A stretch of 64,000 nt of DNA, taken from Quercus robur. Taxonomy: Eukaryota; Streptophyta; Magnoliopsida; Fagales; Fagaceae. The notes under the pieces are model-generated. The model saw nothing but the letters and a program-made list of their open reading frames with translations, was not told the DNA's origin and ran no database searches. The DNA lies in the NCBI RefSeq assembly GCF_932294415.1, contig NC_065542.1:42249942-42313941 (forward strand). Direction: 5' to 3'. This document shows, in pieces, positions 12,097 through 23,875 of this stretch. Numbering within the stretch: the first letter of the stretch is position 1; each line of letters starts with the position of its first letter. The position numbers and the translations under genes are program-made.

Positions 12097-13453
12097 CCTC
12101 CAAAGGATATTAGAAAAAATTAAACTTAGTAGTTAAATTTGACAGCACTCACATCAACTATAGTAAAACTAATGTGAATGCTCTTAGACGTTGGAGGTGT
12201 ATTAGTCCCACTCAGGCACTCACTTCTACTTTTAATGGTTGGATTAGACTTTTTTGGTATGTACGGTCACTGCTCCATTTCGAATCATACTAGAATATTT
12301 TAACAATAACCTTAATACCACATATTTTTATATATATTTTTAATTTTATCACAAATATTTTATGTAGTAGATTATAATTAGACGTGGTTGCCACATCTGC
12401 CGCTCACAATCAACCAAAGATTTATTTCGCCAAAGCCTTTTAGCACCAGAACCACTCTTTTCTTTATAACAATCAGAACCCGTCATGTCACTTCGAAGTG
12501 ACTGTAGTGTTGAAAGAACCAGATTATAAAGAAAAATAATAATTGGAGATTTTGCGTAGTCCCAGTTACTTTTTTTGGATTACAGCTAAGGGTGACAGAT
12601 AACCCTCCAAAACGAATCCAAAGACCTAGCATGTGATGTGTAATTCAAGAGAGACAATTAATCACGTTTCGGTTTGTTTAAAATTCGTTTATTTTATTAA
12701 AATTAAAAAAATTTTATTAAAAATATTATAAATAAAGATAAAAATTAGTTAAAATAGTATAATAAGATCCGTGAATAATATAAAAAAGTATAGTAGAATC
12801 ATAAATAATAGCAAAAATAAACTGACAAATTTCATCATGCCAAACGCACACTTAATTTCATAAATTTTTAACTTTTTTGATTGTAAGTGTCAACATTTTC
12901 TGTCCTGTGCAACTCTCTACTTTATGTTGGTCACTCACAATTGCATAAGTTAACAAGTCTTAAAATTAAGTGTGAGAATAATTATGTTCATATGATATAT
13001 GACATAAGAAGAATGATAAAATACACAATATTTTTCCCAATATATTTCATAATTGTTAAGTTTTTTTTTTTTTTTGGTAATTTGATAATTGTGGGTAATA
13101 GAGGATTTGAATCCAAATATTAGAAACATTAAGAGGTAGCAATTGAGATATAGGGCTCTTTAACTTGCATTTATAAAGTTCCACCATGGTTATTAATTTT
13201 GATTTAGGTCTTTACCAATATCACTTTATTGGTTATCATTTACAACTCATCACCTTGTAAAAAATTTTGTGAAAAAAAAAACCTGTGACATACTTAATAT
13301 GATAAATAAAGTTTAGAGATACAAAAAATTTAACAAGTGCTAATGTGGCTGATTATTAGTAGTAAGTAAAAAGTGTTATATATAAGTGAGCCTAAACGAT
13401 AGCTAGCTAATGCTTGCCAACTCAACACACACACACACACACATATATATATA
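12097..13453. other. Intergenic AT-rich stretch
   Basis: No gene is visible. It ends in CA and TA microsatellite sequence (about 13425-13453), into which the next transposon is inserted. Confidence 0.55.
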
Positions 13454-14026
13454 CAGTGGCGGAGCCACATGTACCCTTGGGGGGGCCTTGGCCCCTCCAA
13501 AATTTTTAATTTTTTTTTTATAACTTATGTATATTTTATAAATATTTAAAGGTTATATGAAAAAACATAGGAGTTGGCCCCCCAAAAGAAAGCATTGATA
13601 AAATAATTTAGTAATTTTTCCTAAAAAAGAGAGTTTAGAGTTGATATACAATTGCAATAGAATGAAATAGTTAGGTAGTAAGTTTTGTGAGTAAATAGTG
13701 GAAGTGTGGAACCCCTAATTTTTAGCTTAATATCAATTAATACGTTCAAATCATTCAACATTGATAATATATGCAATTTGGTTGAAATTTCCTATTCTCA
13801 AGATTTTATCAAGAAATAAAAAAGCTCATATGATACTTCAATTATAACATTATGATATTGATTTGTCAAATATTGATAAAGTTTTGCAAACAATTTATAT
13901 ATTTTATATTTACACACATACACATATTATGCGGATTTTGTAGGGGAGTGTCTATTTTTTATTTGAATTTATCTTGACAGAATATATAATTCAGCCCCCA
14001 ACTCAAGATTCCTGGCTCCGCCACTG
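13454..14026. mobile_element. hAT-like transposon inserted in a TA microsatellite
   Basis: A perfect 14-bp terminal inverted repeat CAGTGGCGGAGCCA opens at 13454 and closes at 14026. Both flanks are TA repeats, so an 8-bp 'tatatata' TSD is possible but cannot be proved. The 573-bp interior has short G and C runs near each end and no transposase. The CAGTGG terminus is similar to the better-supported hAT-like element at 5398-5850. Confidence 0.7.
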
Positions 14027-14054
14027 TATATATATATATATATATATATAAAAT

Positions 14055-14236
14055 AAATGATTTTGTACTCTTAAGTTTTGGAAAACCAGTCAAGCTGCTA
14101 TTAGTTCGTACACGAGTCCATGGTGAACGTGTCAATGGCATATATAAATGATTTTGTACTCAAGTTTTGGAAAACCAGTGAAGTTGCTATTAATTCGTAC
14201 ATGAATGAGTCCATGGTGAAGGTGTCAATGGCGCTA
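14055..14236. repeat. Tandem duplication, about 91-bp unit, two copies
   Basis: Both copies contain 'aaatgattttgtactc', 'ttttggaaaaccagt', 'attcgtac' or 'gttcgtac', and 'gagtccatggtgaa'. Copy 1 begins at about 14055 and copy 2 at about 14146, with a few substitutions and a small indel. Confidence 0.75.
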
Positions 14237-14239
14237 TGC

Positions 14240-15143
14240 ATGTAAACACTAAACTGTAAACAGTAAGGGGACCAACCAGTCGAACCGTTTCTGTTTGCCA
14301 CCTGTCTTATTTAAGCGACGTACTGGTGAATTAAAGATCGAAGGCTTGGTGTCATAAACTCATAACAACTTTGAAAGCTATGTTTCATTCAATTATTTGA
14401 CTCCTAATTAAGTTTCCTTTGAGTTCATATTCATGAAAACGGAAACGAAAACTTTTGCTTGCATAATTGTACGGATTGACACTATTCGTTGTCGTATTTT
14501 ATAAAAAAAATTATCCGTTGTCCTATGACATTTCACATCACCTTTATATTCTGTATATATATCTTAAGTCAGTCCAACTCATTAAATGATTCTGTCCAAA
14601 AATAACTTGTTCAAGGGGTATGTTTAGTTAAGACTTTAAGAATAGGTCAAAATTGAAGTGATGAAAGATATGAAAATAATAGAATAATAAGATGAAAGAA
14701 AATGTTCGTTTTGTTAGAGAAAATAGAAAATAAATATATTTTTTCATTGGCTTGGTTGGAAAAAAGAATGGGGATAAATTTTAATTATTATAATATTATT
14801 ACATAGGAAATAATCATTTTATTATTATATAATAAACATATAAATTATAAAATTAGTAAATATGATATCGTATAAAAATACATATTACATTTTTTATTTT
14901 ATTTTATTTTCTCAATTCATCTATTTTATATAAGTAAAAAAAAAAAATTGACTAACTAAATTTGTTAAAATCGCACCTAATAAACAAATTAAAAAGATGG
15001 GCACAGTTGTAAATGTGCATTTCTTTTTCTTAACGGGGGAGCTTTCTCCAATGTTTTCTCTCCGTTTAATAAACAAATTAATAAATGGGGCAAAATTGTA
15101 AATTTGCACTCTTTTCCTATGGGGAGAGTTTACTCTAATATTA
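14240..15143. other. Intergenic AT-rich stretch
   Basis: No gene is visible. The open frames on either strand are short and lack domain character. Confidence 0.5.
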
Positions 15144-15428
15144 AGCGAGTGTTTGGATAAGAATTATGTTGTGTCTGGCATTTGTGTTTTGCTTCTTTTT
15201 TTTTCTTTTTTTTTTCACGCGTTTCCAGCTTTTAGAGACAATTATCACTGTTCACGTACTATAGCAGTACTATTCATACACTGTTCATGAGACCCACAGC
15301 CACTTTATTCAAAAAAAATATTAAAAATGGGTCACACGGTACTATTTATACATTTAAAAATTATTTTGTTACAGTGTTTTTAGTTTTCAATTTCAGCAAA
15401 AATAAGTTGTATCTAAACGAACTCTAAC
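15144..15428. mobile_element. MITE-like copy 3
   Basis: The inverted ends are 'gcgagtgtttggata' and 'tatctaaacgaactc'. The interior carries 'cactgttca' motifs, 'aaaaatgggtcacacggtac' and 'atttaaaaattattttgtta', shared with the 24742-25086 copy in the same orientation. Confidence 0.55.
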
Positions 15429-15721
15429 TCTCTGTTTTTGAAGGTGGGGGAAAATTTTGGTCTACAAAGAAAATAGTCAAAATACCCGCCCACCCCTCCC
15501 CCACCTCTTTCTTTTTGTTGAGTATTCTTTTTTAGCAAACAGAGGAAAATGGTAATCACCCAAACCATTCTCTCCTCATTTTTTCACCCTCTCCTTTATC
15601 ACTCCAATCAAATAGATTCTTTAAAAAAAATGCAAACTCCATCTATCTACACAATGAAAATAATTGTAAATGTCATATACTATGATTTTATGTAATAAAA
15701 TGAGTTATTATTGTAGTTTTA

Positions 15722-15767
<46 letters not shown>

Positions 15768-16337
15768 GATGATTAAATTATCTAATTTAGCAATTGCAGC
15801 TTGGGTTGATAGAATATATTTTATTACTTTTTAGTGGTTTTAAGAAAAAATAAGTTAGTGAGTTTGGCTATAGTTTTTTTCTTTTCTTTTTTTAATCTTT
15901 TTGTCTCAATTTTATTTCAAATAATCTAAATTCCCTTTTTTTTTTTCGAAATAAGCTATTTTGTAGTTTTTTGTCTCACATTATGCAAATAAGGCACTAG
16001 AAATAAATTGTTCCCATACAAACAAAACCAAAATATGTGAACAAATAACTTTAGGTATGAGACTTCTCAAAGATTTCAAGCTTGAAGATGCTATTGAGAT
16101 AAGAACCCTAAAAACACCATTGCCGTTTAATCTGGTGGATATGAAGAATTTTGTCCAAAAGTTTTTGTAAGCTAGGTTGAAATCTTGGACTTATCCGAGT
16201 CAATGACCGGTCATTGTGAAATGTGAAGCAACTAGATCTTTGTTGCAAAAGGCCCACCAAAATCTTCTATAGAAGATTAACCAATTGAAGATTATTTGGC
16301 CCAAATACTATTTCTCCTTTCTTCAATATTTGGAAAT
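15429..16337. other. Intergenic stretch with TA microsatellite
   Basis: No gene is visible. A (TA)n tract lies at about 15725-15765. A short open stretch near 16056-16170 starts with ATG but meets stops and shows no recognisable domain. Confidence 0.5.
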
Positions 16338-16340
16338 TTA

Positions 16341-16662
16341 GGGCCTGTTTGGGTAAGGATTTTTCATCACTCAATTTCCATCACTCAATTTCCATCACTC
16401 ATCACTCATCACTCATCACTCATAACTCATCACTCATCACTCATCACTCAATTTTTCACATCCGTTTGCCTTCATCACTCAGTTTTCATCACTCACTATT
16501 TTTCACACTATTTGGAGGGCCCACACCTGTCACGGTACAGTGTTTTTTTTTTTTTTTTTTCACTAGTAGCTTCTTTTTTTTTTTTTTTTCCCTCCTGGGT
16601 TGGCTGTTGGGTCTGGGTTTTTTTTTTTTTTTTTTTCTCACTAAGTTTGGTGAGTCTAGGTA

Positions 16663-16712
<50 letters not shown>

Positions 16713-16723
16713 CAACGCCAACC

Positions 16724-16760
<37 letters not shown>

Positions 16761-16969
16761 CAAACAAAACAAACAGCCAACGCCAACCCAGAAAAGAAAA
16801 AGAAAAAGGAAAAAAAAAAAAAAAAAAAAAAGCCAACGCCAACCCAGAAAAGAAAAAAAAAAAAAAAGAAAAAAAAAAAAGACAAACAAAACAAACAGCC
16901 AACGCCAACCCAGAAAAGAAAAAGAAAAAGGAAAAAAAAAAAAAAAAAAAACAGCCAACGCCAACCCAG

Positions 16970-17008
<39 letters not shown>

Positions 17009-17268
17009 GGTCAAAAGTTGCGGCTGTGGGTCCCTCATGTGTGTTTATTTACGGAAATGCCATTGAGTTATGAGTTATGGAAACTGAAAACAGCCTTTTG
17101 TTGTTTTCAGTTTCCATAACTCGTAACTCAAAAATCAGAGAATTGAGTAATGGAAACAGAGTTATCGTTTGGCCAAACAACCTTTTTGCTATGGGTCCCA
17201 CCATTTTTGAGTTATGAGTTATGGAAACTGAGAATTGAGTTACGGAAACACCTTACCCAAACAGGCTC
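16341..17268. mobile_element. Tourist-like (PIF/Harbinger-type) non-autonomous element
   Basis: The left terminus 'gggcctgtttgggtaagg' and the reverse complement of the right terminus 'gagcctgtttgggtaagg' match at 17 of 18 bases. Both sides are flanked by TTA (16338-16340 and 17269-17271), the TSD typical of PIF/Harbinger and Tourist elements. The 928-bp interior has no transposase. It holds a 'cactcat' array (about 16380-16450), an A-rich minisatellite (16665-17006) and a long palindrome near 17064-17130. The long lysine-rich or phenylalanine-rich open frames here are artefacts of the A/T tracts. Confidence 0.8.
16665..17006. repeat. A-rich minisatellite with 'gccaacgccaaccca' core
   Basis: The 15-base core 'gccaacgccaaccca' occurs five times, separated by A/G-rich runs. 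A higher-order unit of about 122 bases containing 'gacaaacaaaacaaacagcc' appears twice, beginning at about 16758 and about 16880, nearly identical. Confidence 0.85.
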
Positions 17269-17271
17269 TTA

Positions 17272-17787
17272 GCTCTCTCCGTTTTGTTCATAATTAGTTT
17301 TTTTTCCTTCTTCTTTTACAATAGGGAACTTTTCCCTCCTTGTTCTTTGGCTATTGAACATGTGTCGAACTGGGTGCTTTTATGTATTTAGTTGTTTTAT
17401 TATCTAGGGCAAATTTCTTTTTCAAAATTTCAAATTCTAGGATTATACATCATGTATTGTTGCCTTGGCAGTTTCAAAAGTTGATATACCAGTGGGTTGT
17501 TAATGGTGACGACTTTTATAACATGAACTTTTATCTTGAAGTTGCAGCTAAGAGACCAAAAGAAAGAAATGCGTACTGCTTTGCTTTCAAGACAATTTTT
17601 CAAAACAACACTGCTCTCTTTTCCTCTCTTTATGTTGCTGATCCTACGACTTCATTGTTCTTCTAAGCACATATAAAAAAAAAAAAAAAAATGGTTTGCA
17701 CCATTCATTTTCTTTAAATGTTATATTGCTTAAGAAGCCTGATATTGTGAAACAATTAGACCTTTAAGTGTGCTTGGATTCTCAAGA
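17272..17787. other. Intergenic stretch
   Basis: Nothing is convincingly coding. An ATG-initiated frame of 94 codons (17382-17666, +) shows no domain, splice context or homology that I recognise. Confidence 0.45.
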
Positions 17788-17892
17788 GTTTTGTAGTTTA
17801 ATTGGTTTTGGCACATTCTGATATTTCCAATTGAAATGTCTATAGTTCAAATCATCATTCTCCTTCCCTAACTATCAACTTATAAAAAATAT
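17788..17892 (+). mobile_element. tRNA-derived SINE-like sequence
   Basis: A degenerate pol III A box 'tagtttaattgg' (17794-17805) and a B box 'agttcaaatc' (17844-17853) are spaced as in tRNA-derived SINEs. A pyrimidine-rich stretch follows. The boxes deviate from consensus, so this is an old copy. Confidence 0.4.
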
Positions 17893-19265
17893 CAAGTTTT
17901 AATCCTCCTTTCTCATTGTTACCAACTTACCTTCAAATACCATTGTAATTATCAAATTCTTATATATCAATAAATCTCATGTAATTTTAGGCTTATCATA
18001 TTACATTTTTTATATGTTAATATATACATTTCAACTTGTAAATTATAACAATATAGTAGTAAAAATTTAATTATTTAGACTATCATCCCAACCTCACCAC
18101 TTCATCCTATCATATAATTAGTAGTGTACGGCAAGTTGTATCTTTTTTTTTTAATTATAGTTTCACACTCCAATATTCATATTCCGTACATATCACTCAC
18201 AACAAATCCTGGAAATCAAGTGTACATATTTTTTAACTGATGTCCAAACTTAGCTAGGAAATGTGCGCAGAGTGAAACAATCTTGATAAATAAAAAATTA
18301 TTGGGTAGGTCAGGAAATATAACAGGTAATTTCATAAATATTTTTTTATTAAAAAAAAAGAAAAAAGATGTGCTTTCTAATGGTCATGGGACCTAGAAAG
18401 ATTTTTCTTGAGATTACGGTACCTAATAAGGCGGGTTCACAAGCGAAAGAATTATTAAGTGTACGTTAGGCCCATGTAATATTGTGATTGATGTGATATA
18501 CTGATTATAACTTCTGAAAGCTCCATGCGAACTAGATAATGAAAAATACAAAATGACCATGGGATATGGTACAAGTGCTCCCCAGTTTTTTTTTTTTTTG
18601 ACCCAGACTGTTGTCTCAAAAGGAAAAGTTTTTTTTATTTGATCACAGAGAGAGAGAGAGAACTTTAATTCTACCCTTTTTTTGGGGTGCTTTTTAGCAA
18701 AAGAATTACATATATTGGGCTCAACTAAGTCTATCACCTATATATTTGTTTCAGTTGAGGTGCCTAGCTTTCCAGAGTTCAAAAGTATCAGAGGCCCAAT
18801 AATTCGAGAGTTCAAATTTCTGGTCTTTTCCTATGCTATATTGCCATCCAAGCAGGTGCAAGCCTTGCTAAGAGGCATTAGGGAAGACAGATGAAACAGA
18901 AAGCACTTATCGTCTGCAATGAGAATCTTAAAATTTTAATATTATGATCAAATTATTTGTTTGGGTACCAGTAGATATGATCAAGTTTAATTGAAATCAA
19001 AGAAAGTAATGGTGGTGGAACTGATTTTGTTTGTAAAGATAGATGGGGAAGCAGCAAGCGTGTTGCTTTAAGACAACCAAATGTCCAGCAGCTATGTAAA
19101 CAAGCCAAACCGAGTATGAAAAGTTTGGAAATGTCCATTTAATTTTGTTTCTAACGCGAGCTGATTTCGAGCTCATTGCTGCAATCTCTTTTACTTCATT
19201 TCATAATCCATCTCTGTATAGAAGCATCATTGGAGTCCTTCAATATTACCAAATTGATTACATGT
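17893..19265. other. Intergenic stretch
   Basis: No gene is visible. A poly-T run (about 18586-18599), a GA run (about 18646-18661) and short unsupported open frames are present. Confidence 0.5.
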
Positions 19266-19277
19266 CACAAAAAAAAA

Positions 19278-19660
19278 AGGCTATAGCCGCATTTGCAAAA
19301 AGCAGCTAAAGGCTATAGCTGCGTTTTTAAGCAGCATTTCCAAACACAGCCTATGCAGCGAGGCTATAGCCCCCTGCGGGGACCTAGAGCTGCGTTTTCA
19401 GAAATGCAGCCCAAACCGGGGTCTGTAGCTGTGTTTTACATAGCCTAGAGCTGCGTTTTCTCACAACTCCAGATGCGGGACCTATAGCTGCGTTTTAAAT
19501 AGAAACGCGGCTATAGGTGACACATAGAGCTGCGCTTAAAACGCAGCCCAAACAGGGTCTATAGCTGCGTTTTCTACACCCTATAGCTGCGTTTTTACAC
19601 CTCAACTTGTGGCTGTATAAAAACACAGCTATTGGGTGTAAAAACGCGGCTATAGGTAAT
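19278..19660. repeat. Subterminal repeat array (left)
   Basis: At least ten occurrences of 'agctgcgttt', 'aaacgcagc' or close variants such as 'ctatagctgcg' lie in mixed orientation within 380 bp. The same motif fills 25108-25535 at the other side of the region. Confidence 0.75.
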
Positions 19661-20443
19661 AATTTTTTTTTTCAATTTTTTGTCTTCCTAAACACATTCC
19701 TGCCCAAAACAAGATCTATAATTCCTGCAAACACTCAATAGATGCAACCAATTGGAACCAACAAAACAAATTGCCAACACTCAACAGTTCCCAACCAATT
19801 GCCAAATAACAAAACAAGTTCATTGCCCAAATAATTACATAAACAAAACAAGTTCCCAACAAAAGATTTTTACATCACAAAATGCATATCCGTCAAGGAT
19901 TTTTTACGTCACAAAAAATTGTTAGCAAGCATCATGGTACTTGATCAATTAGTCCAATGCCCGTAGCTACATATATATATACCTGTGACAATGAGAACAC
20001 CAGAAATTGGGTTGAAATTGGGCTTGCAAAAATCCCTAAGCTTGGAACACTTGAAAGACTTAGTAACATGAGAGAAAGACTAGCTGTAGTTCAACTATTT
20101 GTTAATAATTTAACAAGAGTAGTATAGTAACATAATTAGTCAATATATCAGAGTTAAAACTTAGAGAGCAGAAAAAAATCTAGTCAAAACTTCCAATTCA
20201 ATCAAGTTTAGCAATACATTAATGAAATGAAACTGTATGTGCCCTACCTTTCAACTAGAGACTAGTGGTCTAGTATTCATTTTATTTATAATAAAAAGGT
20301 AGCAAAAACAGTTTAAATTTCAGGTTTGGACTATATTAATTGACAGTTTAAATTTCATGTTTGGACACAATGACAAGTTTTAACTTTTTAAAATTTTTAC
20401 AATTAGAGGACATAGAGAATAAAAGAAGTGTTCATGTACTTAC

Positions 20444-20570
20444 CGTTGCTTCTGTGGAAGGTACTTTTCCAAATCAACAACCAGCTGATTGATATATACC
20501 AACAGAAGAACCCCAAAAACTACTGAACCTGATATGATCACCACGGTTTGTTGGTCCTTGTTCTTCGATT
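20444..20570 (-). pseudogene. Exon-like fragment encoding a membrane-anchored tail
   Basis: Reading on the minus strand, an acceptor 'ttatag' precedes 20570 and a donor 'gtaagt' follows 20444. The open frame runs ESKNKDQQTVV, then a hydrophobic stretch (IISGSVVFGVLLLVYI), then NQLVVDLEKYLPQKQ. This looks like a single transmembrane segment near a protein terminus. Its phase joins exactly to the fragment at 20923-20991, the shared codon being split G|AA. I do not recognise the parent gene. Confidence 0.4.
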
Positions 20571-20922
20571 CTATAAGCATCCACAAACCAAAATTATAAA
20601 ACAATAATAATAACAATAATAATAATAATAATAATAGCATGCGTTTAATTAATTAATATATTTTTATTGGGCTAGCATACTTGTCCAAACGTATAGTTAA
20701 TTGACATCGAAATTTATAATATAAAAAATCCCACTTAACTGTACTGTTTTATGCCTCAAAATATATTGAATTGAACTTGTCCCTGAGACTTGAGAGTTGA
20801 GACTTTGAAGTTTGAACACCAATTGCATGTTGCTCATTTCACATATAGATGAGAGAGATAGAGAGGGAAGAGGCAAAAAAAAACTATATAAAAATGTTAA
20901 ACAAAAAGGTGATCCAACATAC

Positions 20923-20991
20923 CATCTCCTGCGTTTGATGGTTTGGTGGACTTAGTGTTTTGGTCTAATCGTGATATCTTATTGTTGAAAA
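20923..20991 (-). pseudogene. Exon-like fragment joining the membrane-tail exon
   Basis: The acceptor 'aacaag' lies just above 20991 and the donor 'gtatgt' just below 20923. The open frame is NNKISRLDQNTKSTKPSNAGD plus one base, a polar linker. The leftover base completes a Glu codon at the start of the next exon-like block (20570), which argues that both come from one spliced gene. The parent gene is unidentified. Confidence 0.35.
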
Positions 20992-21650
20992 CTTGTTAGA
21001 GAGACAATTATTATTAACAAGAATTTAAACTTTAAAGGTTCTCCACGACGCTCCCCACCCCACTTTTATTTTCTTAAAGAGAAAAGGTTCACATAAATCA
21101 TATGTACTGTATGTGGGACCTACACAATGTGAGTGTGATAGTGAATGGTCTTACCAGAGTAGCAGTGTAGAACAAGGCAATTGATTCTTCAATTTTTCAT
21201 TTTATTTAATTAAACGCATGCTTGACCAGGTTGAGATTTAATTGGTTTGGTCGAAGTAAACCTGCAATGGGAATATGGATTATGTTTTAGTACTAGGAGG
21301 CTACTCAGCATTAGCATTGAAAAATGCTAATGCTATATCTAAGCCTTTTTTAGCATTTTATGGCTTAAAATGTGCTGCATCAAAGGATGCTAAACACAAC
21401 TATTGTAAAAAATTTTACAATAGTGCTACAGTACAATTCTATCTTTAGAATTGTACTATAGCACAATTGTAAAAAAAAAAATATATATATATATATATAT
21501 ATTTTAATCCACCGCCATATCTCTCTCTTCACTCTCTCTTTCTCATTTGCTCTCTCCGCTCTCTTCACATTCTCTCTGCTCTTTCCTCTTCCAAACCCAA
21601 ACATCATCTGCTCTCTCCGCTCTCTTCATTCGTTCTGCTCTTTCCTCTTT

Positions 21651-21815
21651 CAAACCCAAACATCATTATCTCTTTCTCATCTGCTTTGTTTTTTTGGCTG
21701 TGACCGGTGCTTAAAGGAAGTGGTGGGTTTCAAACCCAAACATCATCCATCTCTTTCTCATCTGCTTTTTTTTTTTTTTTTTGGCTGTGACCGGTGCTTA
21801 AAGGAAGTGGTGGGT
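21651..21815. repeat. Tandem duplication, about 80-bp unit
   Basis: 'caaacccaaacatcat' followed by 'ctctttctcatctgct', a T run and 'ggctgtgaccggtgcttaaa' occurs twice, beginning at 21651 and 21731. The copies differ mainly in T-run length. Confidence 0.8.
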
Positions 21816-21834
21816 ATGGCTAAGGTGAGTTGTG

Positions 21835-22045
21835 GGTCACGGAGATCGGAGTGGGTCATGGCGTGGGTCACGGAGATCGGAGATCGGAGTGGCTGAAGTG
21901 GGTCACGGCGCGGGTCACGGCATGGGTCGCGGAGTCGGAGATCGGAGTGGGCTGAAGTGGGTTGTGGGTATGGCTAATTGGTCACGGCGTGGGTCACGGA
22001 GATCGGAGATTGGAGATCGGAGTGGAGATCGGAGATTGGAGATCG
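21835..22045. repeat. Minisatellite of 'gatcggag' and 'gggtcacgg' words
   Basis: Degenerate tandem words 'ggtcacggagatcggag' and 'gtgggtcacggcgtgggtc' are repeated several times. The glycine/arginine-rich open frame at 21832-22086 is a product of this array. Confidence 0.75.
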
Positions 22046-22420
22046 GGTTCTGTTGTGATGCTGGTTTTTTTTTTTTTTTTTTTTAATTGGGATTTTTGTT
22101 CCGGTGGGATTTTAGAGAAACTCATTTGTACATGTCGCCGGAATCAGTTAATCGAATCGCCGGCGGATATTTGGATTATGTGTGTTTGTTGCTCTGTTTA
22201 AGGTTTGATGGTTGTGTTTGTGCGTGATGGTTCTGTTGTGATGCTGGTTTTTCTTTTTTTTCTTTTTTTTTTTTTTTTAATTGGGATTTTTGTTCCGGTG
22301 GGATTTTAGAGAAACTCATTTGTACATGTCGCCGGAATCAGTTAATCGAATCGCCGGCGGATATTTGGATTATGTGTGTTTGTTGCTCTGTTTAAGGTTT
22401 GATGGTTGTGTTTGTGCGTG
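22046..22420. repeat. Near-identical tandem duplication, about 183-bp unit
   Basis: Copy 1 (22046-22226) and copy 2 (22229-22420) both run from 'ggttctgttgtgatgctgg' through a T tract, 'attgggatttttgttccggt', 'acatgtcgccggaatcagtt' and 'gtttaaggtttgatggttgt'. Outside the T tract I saw no differences, so the duplication is young. Confidence 0.9.
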
Positions 22421-23175
22421 TGTGTGTGTGTGTGGTGATGGATTTGGAAAAGCATAGGAAAACAGAAGTAACGGTTAGAAAAAAAATAGTAAAGAAAGAT
22501 TATAAAATAATATTTTAATAAAAATAGAGTTTTAGGATGTAGGAGGTATTGTAAAATGGGATGGTATAAGTAATAAAGTGACTTTTTGAGATGGTATAAT
22601 AGTATAGCATAGCATTCTTTGATGCTGATGCTAATAAGGGCTAAGGAATGGCATCATTAATATTGCTGTGATATCATACTGATAATTGCTATTTGATGAA
22701 ACCTATATCACTAGGTTTTAATACTAATTAGTTGCTGACAAATACTATTAGATTTTCTTTTGAGTAATCTCATTAATTCATTAGATTTTCTTTTGCAACC
22801 TACCCCAATTAAATTTCACTAAACAATCAAAGACCCCAGAAGAAGATATCCCCAATTTGATGTCATCTTCAATTTGGAACACCCCTTACTAACTTATTAA
22901 TTATTGCTGGGTGGGAAAAAAATAGTTAAGAAGGAAACCTCCAAAATGGAGAACTGATCTGCTCCAACCCCAAAATACTAGAATGCCAAAAAATTTGAAC
23001 TTTTATGAATGAAGTGCAAGTCCGTCCACTAGAATGAAGGGCATTCTGCCAATTTCAATGGCAAAATGTACAATGGCCATGCTTATAGGGTACTGATATG
23101 TCAAATAGTTTCTAGGACTCAAAAACACAAATTCCAATGACCAAATTAGAAACTAACAAAAACAAAGGACTTACT

Positions 23176-23294
23176 TTCAATCACAGGATTTGAAAATAGT
23201 AAAAAATCTTCTTCCAGTCCAATCACAAATATCTTTTGTGTTCTACAGTAGTCAAGAATAAGATCCTTCCAAAGTTGTACTTGCTTCTCACGGG
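23176..23294 (-). pseudogene. Captured exon of ESCRT-II subunit VPS25
   Basis: The minus-strand frame reads DTREKQVQLWKDLILDYC then RTQKIFVIGLEEDF then LLFSNPVIE, ending at a consensus donor 'gtaagt'. This is the N-terminal winged-helix region of VPS25, the ESCRT-II subunit that works in endosomal sorting of ubiquitinated membrane proteins. An AG lies just upstream of the DTREKQ codons. I found no exon for the first residues (with the PPxF-type motif) or for the rest of VPS25 nearby, so this is an isolated exon, not a gene. It lies between the two subterminal arrays and on the same strand as the other captured pieces. The recognition of VPS25 is from memory of the plant family and is strong over about 40 residues. 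Confidence 0.7.
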
Positions 23295-23875
23295 TGTCGC
23301 TTGGGCAAGGCATTTTTCATGTAAAGACTTTGAAGCAAATTGGAAATAAGATGTTAGACAAAATGGCCAAAAAAATATTTTTCCCAAGTTTGTAACAGCA
23401 AGCAATGGGAACATAACACAATGTACAAAGAAATTCCACTAAAACTGTGTATGCTTCCAGCCACAGGAAAAAATTTGATGTTAAGCTGTAGACCATTAAC
23501 CTATGGTAGAAAATAAGATCATAATAAAGAAAAAATGTTCTTTATAAAGGTTTTGAATAGGCTCAGATATTTACGCCTAGTCTTGTTTTGTGCTTCCAAT
23601 TTGTTCTGCATCTAGGATCAAACCAAGTGAGAAATCATCATAATACAAGAAAAACAAAGAAGAAGAGGAAAGGAATTCACATTTGAATAACCCTCTTCCA
23701 GCTATTCAAAGTTTATTGAAGGAAATAGGGATATATGCATCTTTCATTTTAATTACTTTTTTTCCTTTTGGGTCCTTCTTAATGTGTGAATCAAATATAT
23801 GGAATGAAATTTTATTCAAAATATTCAATAACCTTTGATTATAGAGAGTGTAGCCAAGTACCTTTCGTACTCCAC

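Larger units (their letters stand above)
21305..22640. mobile_element. Transposon-like insert with 'attagcat' inverted ends
   Basis: The left end carries 'cattagcattgaaaaatgct' and the reverse complement of the right end carries 'attagcatcagcatcaaaga', imperfect inverted repeats rich in 'tgctaatgct'. The interior has small palindromes at 21396-21475, a CT-rich leader-like stretch, a 'gatcggag' minisatellite and two tandem duplications. No transposase is visible and no TSD is identified. Confidence 0.4.

Noticed and set aside
16296..17119. Long open frames rich in lysine or phenylalanine, up to 256 codons
   Set aside because: They are created by poly-A/poly-T tracts and the minisatellite inside the Tourist-like element. 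Several frames on both strands are open at once and none has a domain.
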